Origin: Trichobilharzia szidati
Taxonomy: Eukaryota > Platyhelminthes > Trematoda > Strigeidida > Schistosomatidae
DNA length: 64,000 nucleotides
Direction of reading: 5' to 3'
Assembly: GCA_944472155.2 (NCBI GenBank)
Contig: OX235277.1
Coordinates: forward strand, 22,454,804 to 22,518,803
Shown: one piece after another, positions 59,064 to 64,000 of the stretch
Position numbering within the stretch: the stretch's first letter is position 1
Layout: each line of letters starts with the position of its first letter
Translations under genes and position numbers: made by a program
Notes under the pieces: generated by a model
Databases searched by the model: none
What the model was told of the DNA's origin: nothing
The model's input: only the letters and a program-made list of their open reading frames with translations

Positions 59064-59075
59064 CTCTCACTTGCT
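59064..59075 (-). CDS. Candidate 12-nt micro-exon
   Basis: Minus strand: ATTCATATTATAG | AGCAAGTGAGAG | GTATGTCTT. Good sites. Open in the locus phase. It is the most upstream exon candidate found. Confidence 0.5.
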
Positions 59076-62000
59076 CTATAATATGAATAATCAAAATTTG
59101 AGGTGGTGAAAAGCGTATTTTTGAGCCACTTATCCGCGTCCGTGAAGTAGTTTATACCAATCATCCTGAATCCACTAGGTGAAATTCAAGAGACCTTCTC
59201 TTCGGTATCTTTCACTGTTCTCATTTCGATACGGGTATTCAACAAGAAGTTGTATTTGAAAAATGATCGTGAACAAGACTCATAGAGCAGCCTTCAAGAG
59301 AACCAACGATATCTCTGCAACATTCTCGTAGATGCAACACATAAGGAGTCTGTGATCTTATTACCAGGTAGAGACATTTACATTGGTAAGATAACTAGAA
59401 TTCGAAAGAACAATGCAATGATCCATATTTTGCCTCATGATTTATGTGACGCAGATGAAATTGAGAAGGATATTTACAAGGTTCAACTTGTCTACCTCGT
59501 GAGGTTGAACTACCGAATCCTACGATATGTGAGCGTGACAACAGAAAATAGAAGGCTGAAAACTCCTTATCATTTCACATAGAGAAATCGGTAAATGCCA
59601 ATTAATACCAGAGTGTCTAAACAAAATAATTTGAGAACTACTCTCTCTGCTGATATTCAGGTGTATATTTGTTGGTTAGTAGAAAAGGAATTCATTTATT
59701 GCAGCTTCCATATTTTCATCATCTCGCATATAAAGTGTTCTATGCAGCTGAAAACTATTCATTTCGTAATGGCGAACATGTGTGATATAATAAATTTGTT
59801 CACTTTAGTAAAATGAATACATAATATTATAATACAATGAACGTACGCTCAACTCCTTCCAACAGAAAACCAACGGAAACAATAATCTGAATTCAATAAC
59901 GATCAAGAGTGAATCTGCATTCAATTATATATCTTCGATTTTAGAATTTCGATTTGATGAGCTGAAGCCTCCGATACCTCCGAATAGATAAAAGTCATTC
60001 CCTGATAGCTGTCAATATATTATTTACTAACTTCGTTACAAATAACAATATAAAATCGCATAGAGACGATTATTCTCAGCAAAGCGAATACGGAAGAGTT
60101 CGCCGAATGTGCAACCCATGAAATAAAATTTAAGAAGTCAACAGACTCGGCAGACTGTCTCGAGCTAAATCCGACTAATCTCTTCAAATTTACCATGGAA
60201 AAATAAAAGTGTTTTCACACTAGAAAACAAAAAATCCAAATAAAGCATCCATTGTTATTAAGGCTGTAGAAAAACATATTTCAGAAAAGATACTGCGTCA
60301 GCAAAAGTGTTCCCTTTAATTCATAAGAAGTTTCCAAATTCTTGATTAGTGTATCTGAGGTTTCGCATTAAGAAGTTTCATCAAACATATTCTTTCACAC
60401 AAAATTATAAATCAAGGTTCAGTGAATGTCAGTCACTCACACTGAAAAGACACAATCTGAGTGCCATTACTCCTGATTACGGAAATGGAACACAATATCT
60501 TCCAAAACTGTGCACTTCCACGTCCATCATCTAACAAGGAATAGAACACCATACAGTGACACCCACCATGCTGCCATCAGCAAGAATTCTGAAGATTCCA
60601 TGATGCAGTTGAATAAAACTTCGAAAGCTGAAGCCAATTAAACTATCATCTTAGTTGCCCTGAAAATTATGCATCGAATCATTTCTGTGAATTGGTGTCA
60701 ACAGTTCAAATTGAAATCCTAATACTGAAACCGTTGTTCTGTGTCTCAACTCCATAACATTGTTGAGCTTATAACAGACGTTGCATTCCACACTCGAATT
60801 AGTTGAGTCCGAAATAAATTTTCAGTCTCATGCAACGAGGAAGGCCATTTGGATTTCGCTGGCTCAAGTTGTTATCTTGATTGCAAAAGTAATCAGTCCA
60901 GCTTTCACAGTTTGTTGGCCGAATAGCAGTGAAGTCAAAGAAACAAACTATAAGAGAATACGATTGTGAATACTACAGCCTTGCAAGAGTGCAACTGAAC
61001 GGTTCATATCAAGCAGTCCCTTATTGAACTGAATGATAACATGATTGTATAAAGGTCATCCCAGTGAACAGATTCATGCACGTTTAACAAAGAACTTCAA
61101 GAAAATGAAGGATGAATGGTTTGTTAGATCGGAAATATGTGGATGAATTGTGCATGTTCGACAACCTAGCCAATGACTCTCTTACATAAAGTAGATAAGG
61201 AACATATCTTACTACGTCGACAATAAATTATTAAATATAATCCCCATAATATTTATTTTGCTCTACTTCTACTGCTTTGAATAATTTTTTGAATAAGTAC
61301 TCAAATATCTTTCTTCAGTTATAGCTCTGTGTAAATTTTTCAAAACAAGAACGTGTTCCTTTGTGCCTAATTTCTTTTTTCAAAAATATGTTACATCATC
61401 TCATATTTTAACATGCTGCGTGAGAGATTACTGAAACTACTCATAATATTTTAATGCAAATATTCACAATTGAAGGTAATTCACCATACATGTAGCGCGT
61501 GATATAACAAAAATTATTTATAATGAAACATACGATTGAAACGATTTACTGTGTAAAAACGCGAAATAAATTGAGAAAAGGACGTCAAAGCAGAAGGAAA
61601 AAGTGTCAGATGGAAACCCAGTATTGTGAAAAAAGTCGAAAAAAGTGAATAAAAAATATACCGACAATTAATATAAATTCACTAGATAAATCGGGCTAGA
61701 GGTGAAAGAAACGAACATGTTTAAGAACCTTGAGTAAATCATTAGCTTTAACGGCCAAAATGTTCAACATTTCAAATCACTGATTCAAAATACTACGAGC
61801 GTCAAAAGTGACAACCGATATACTCCTGATGCAGCAGGTGAGAATGAATAAATACACCAGGACAGACACGCAGGAGTTACTAGGAGGGCAAGTAATCGAG
61901 ATCAAATATGAGAATTCATCCAGCTGATTATCATATCTGAATCCACTAAGATGTTTGCAGTGGAAGCTTTTGATTTCATTACTGAATCTCCTCCACATCA

Positions 62001-62345
62001 GGAGACCGATGAAAGAAAATCAATTCAAATGATGCGAACTCGCCTAATTCGGGGCTCGAATGAGATACACTAACATATTATTGATGAATTACTTCTCAAA
62101 AATTTAAAACAGTTAGTCCTTTTTATAAATTTTGATAGCATTATTAGAAGACGGAAATTATTTGAAAAATGTGATGTATTTGCGCTATACATTTCGAACA
62201 ATCTGATCACACATTTACTTGTCAAGTCAATATATATGGAAAAGTTGAATTAAACAAAGTGACAAAAGAAGAATTAAGAATAATTAACACAAACGTTTGG
62301 TAATCCAATCAAATTAGTATTACCAAGGAAAGTTAAGAGTAATAA

Positions 62346-62645
62346 CCCAAAATTCATAAGGTTGATAATCCATTACGTCCAATTCTTTCAATATGTAACT
62401 CTCCTACACATAAATTAGCAAAATGGTTAGCTGATATTTTAAGTCCAGTACGCAATGAAATATGTAAGTTTACTTTAAAAGATACATTTGAACCTGTTGA
62501 CTGTCTTGTAGATATGAACATAAAAGATAGGAAAATGTATTCATTTGATGTTAATTCTTTGTTTACTAATGAACCATTGGTTAAGACTGTTGATATTCTT
62601 TGTGACTATATATCTTCTAGTTGTTTTTCATTTCCTTTTCCTTAA
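62346..62645 (+). pseudogene. PLE reverse transcriptase, N-terminal fragment ending in a stop
   Basis: One frame reads PKIHKVDNPLRPILS, then THKLAKWLADILSPV, then DRKMYSFDVNSLFTN, all hallmark PLE RT blocks (the SFDV aspartate is the first catalytic residue). The frame ends at a TAA at 62643-62645, after which the same frame continues as the next entry. The thumbless 5' part before PKIHK is missing. Confidence 0.8.
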
Positions 62646-63464
62646 ACTTATTTGAAAGATTTATTACTATTATGTACTGACAACGTCCATTTCACGTTCG
62701 AAGGTGAACATTTTAGACAAGTGGATGGCGTTGCTATGGGGAGTAAATTAGGACCGTTATTAGTGGACGTTTACATGTCTTATGTTGAAAACGTATCCTC
62801 TGATTTAGTTTCTAAATTGCCTTTGTATAAGAGATATGTAGACGAAATCATTTTGACATGTGACGATCATGAAGATGCGAGTCGTCTATTAGACAGACTT
62901 AACTCTGTACAGAATCATATTAGTCTTACATGCGAGGAAGAAAGTCGCAACCAGCTCGCATTTTTAGACATACTTCTGAGTCGAAGAGACGATGGCTCAA
63001 TAAGGCGGTCTATCTACAGAAAGCCCACTTGGACAGGGCAAAATCTTAATTTTCACAGCTTCTGTCCATTACAATATAAGAGAGGCTTGATGAAGTGTCT
63101 ATTTTTAAGAGGATTCAGCGTAGACAAAGAAAACGAAATATTGATGGATACTCTTATTGAAAACGGATATACTTTGAAATTTTTAAACAGGTGTAGAAGT
63201 CAACTAGCCTCTAAACCTACAATCCATACCGTCACTAAGAAAAAAGTTTTCATCAAATTACCATATAATGGAGAAATAAATAGTAGGATTTTGGGACAAA
63301 GGTTGAATTCCATCATCCTCAGAACCTACTATGCAGCCCAGCTTGTAATTGTGGAAAAAGCTAAAAACATGCTTCACTGCAAACCTCAAAAGTGCACAAG
63401 TGATTATATCACATCCCACACAATTTACCAATTTTCGTGTGTGTGTGTGGACATACATACATAG
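62646..63464 (+). pseudogene. PLE reverse transcriptase, C-terminal part
   Basis: Continues the same frame after the premature stop. It contains QVDGVAMGSKLGPLL (RT motif B) and KRYVDEIIL. Most PLEs have YVDD in the catalytic box; here the second aspartate is glutamate (YVDE), which is expected to abolish activity. It then runs LAFLDILLSR and SIYRKPTWTGQNLNFHS (the conserved PLE tail) up to the start of the endonuclease linker, where a GT repeat shifts the frame and it ends with FSCVCVDIHT. Confidence 0.85.
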
Positions 63465-63715
63465 GGAGGAGTGATCGCGCGTTGCACGTGAGGGTGGGAG
63501 AGCATATCCCAAAGCGGTTAGAAAAACTGATGAATTGTGACAAGCCAATAGATGCAGGTGTCAGACTACCAACTTCGTCTATAGCTAAACATTTAGTCGA
63601 GATGAACCATAGGGTTGATGTTAACTCAGCATTTAAGGTCATCTATAAAAACGGTCAAGGACGTTTACTGAAATACGCTGAGGCTATAGCCATTCATAAA
63701 CTTAAGCTCCCCTAG
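63437..63715 (+). pseudogene. PLE GIY-YIG endonuclease domain, frameshifted
   Basis: In a different frame from the RT, it starts CVCGHTYIGRSDRALHVRVGEHIP (the Y-I-G of the GIY-YIG signature followed by R-x-x-L-x-x-R-x-x-E-H) and later has SSIAKHLVEMNH and a final AEAIAIHKLKLP, the usual order for the PLE endonuclease that cuts target DNA. It was originally continuous with the RT. The break sits in the (GT)n run at 63434-63453, where slippage would explain it. Confidence 0.85.
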
Positions 63716-63751
63716 TGTATTCAAAAACACTTTGCCATTACTCGTAACCTA

Positions 63752-63844
63752 CCTTGGTAATAATTATTTGATTAGATTACCGAATGTTTGTGTTAATTAT
63801 TCTTAATTCTATTTTTGCCACTTTGTTTAATTTAACTTTTCCAT
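63752..63844. repeat. 3' arm of the PLE inverted repeat
   Basis: Reverse complement of 62236-62328 over 93 bp at about 90% identity. Lies in the 3' non-coding region of the element. Confidence 0.85.
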
Positions 63845-63900
63845 TATTGGTAAATTTTTATTTTGATAGAGTCTCACAGTGTTATACAGTAATATTTACT

Positions 63901-63944
63901 GATGACGTTTCGAGCACAATTTATTGCTCATAATCATATCAAGG
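63901..63944 (-). ncRNA. Hammerhead-like motif in the PLE terminus (degenerate)
   Basis: On the minus strand: TTGAT, an 8-nt core ATGATTAT, a hairpin GAGCA/TGCTC, then GAAACGTC and ATCAG. TTGAT and ATCAG can pair as stem I, GAGCA/TGCTC as stem II, and the self-complementary ACGT after GAA as a minimal stem III. The core differs from the hammerhead consensus CTGANGA at two positions and has an extra base, so self-cleavage is doubtful. PLEs with hammerhead motifs are known. Confidence 0.4.
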
Positions 63945-64000
63945 TAATCACACGACTTCCTAAATTCATTTATATAGTTCCATTGTTTTTCACTTGATTT

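Larger units (their letters stand above)
8157..59075 (-). other. Candidate micro-exon gene locus (possibly several tandem genes)
   Basis: This interval spans all candidate micro-exons on the minus strand. Fourteen are exactly 9 nt with CAG or TAG acceptors and consensus-type donors; five more are 9 nt with AAG acceptors; others are 6, 12, 18, 21, 27 and 33 nt. All listed exons are open in one shared phase. Several occur in duplicated units. Known family behaviour: schistosome MEGs consist of many symmetric exons of 36 nt or less and encode secreted variable proteins. I infer that this locus belongs to that class. First and last exons are not identified, retroelements occupy the presumed introns, and the 51-kb span may include more than one gene. 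Confidence 0.55.
48241..62235. other. Long intronic region of the micro-exon locus plus upstream flank
   Basis: About 14 kb AT-rich. Micro-exon candidates are listed separately between 48869 and 59075. Upstream of 59.1 kb on the minus strand I looked for a first exon with a signal peptide and could not support one. Other ORFs (up to 121 codons, for example minus strand 56003-56368) have no motif and are probably chance. Confidence 0.45.
62236..63944 (+). mobile_element. Penelope-like element, truncated and rearranged
   Basis: The order is: an inverted copy of its own 3' non-coding part (62236-62328), an RT fragment starting at the PKIHK motif, the rest of the RT, a GIY-YIG endonuclease, the 3' non-coding region (63716-63900) and a hammerhead-like terminal motif (63901-63944). 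The inverted repeat 62236-62328 versus 63752-63844 is 93 bp with about 10 differences. PLEs characteristically insert with 5' truncations and inverted partial copies. It probably continues past 63944. Confidence 0.85.

Noticed and set aside
61777..61998. Minus-strand ORF with a hydrophobic stretch as a possible first exon of the micro-exon gene
   Set aside because: The hydrophobic part is internal rather than N-terminal and no convincing donor follows it in the required phase.
3558..62235. CRISPR arrays, operons, bacterial-type promoters
   Set aside because: No spaced identical repeats and no compact gene organisation; the sequence is clearly eukaryotic.
63258..63642. Minus-strand ORFs of 77-96 codons
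   Set aside because: Antisense shadows of the PLE RT and endonuclease.

Overview
The window looks like AT-rich, intron-rich genomic DNA from a parasitic flatworm, most likely a trematode of the schistosome group. Three things suggest this: the mix of CR1/Jockey-like and RTE-like non-LTR retrotransposons, Penelope-like elements (PLEs) and tRNA-derived SINEs; the very long AT-rich intronic or intergenic stretches; and a large set of candidate micro-exons, a gene architecture known from schistosome micro-exon genes (MEGs). The organism call is inference from recalled family features. No conventional host protein with a recognisable domain is visible. The only long intact reading frame (888 codons) belongs to a retrotransposon.

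Mobile elements. At 1-1290 there is a decayed RTE-type element on the minus strand. SINEs sit at 1529-1712, 2973-3170, 19820-20048 and 43260-43446 (minus). Inverted-repeat (fold-back) elements sit at 3304-3557 and 11793-12860. A nearly intact CR1/Jockey-like LINE occupies about 16101-19199. RTE 3'-end fragments on the minus strand lie at 2421-2482, 32186-32790 and 45447-45832. PLE remnants lie at 47960-48240 (minus) and 62236-63944 (plus). The SINEs share one tRNA-like head but carry two different tails: one matches the 3' end of the CR1-like LINE, the other matches the 3' end of the RTE elements. Both putative partner LINE types are present in the window.

Host-gene signal. On the minus strand, from about 59 kb down to about 8 kb, I find a long series of very short candidate exons. 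Most are exactly 9 nt; others are 6, 12, 18, 21, 27 and 33 nt. Each is bounded by an AG acceptor and a GTAAGN, GTATGT or GTGAGN-like donor. All lengths are multiples of three, and every exon listed is open in the same codon phase (first two bases end a codon, last base begins one), whereas each of the other two phases hits stops in several exons. A hand scan of strong donors on the plus strand gave only one comparable 9-nt case with a CAG acceptor and a strong donor. Several exons lie in diverged duplicated blocks (8.2/29.3 kb; 9.56/11.15 kb; 31.15/31.41 kb; 35.07/36.76/37.85 kb), so the locus appears to have grown by duplicating exon units. I read this as a previously unannotated MEG-like locus, or several tandem ones. 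I could not identify the first (signal-peptide) exon or the terminal exon, so the gene model is incomplete.

The remaining sequence (for example 3558-6140, 12861-16100, 20060-25600, 48.2-62.2 kb outside the micro-exons) shows no coding signal beyond short random ORFs and is treated as intron or intergenic DNA.
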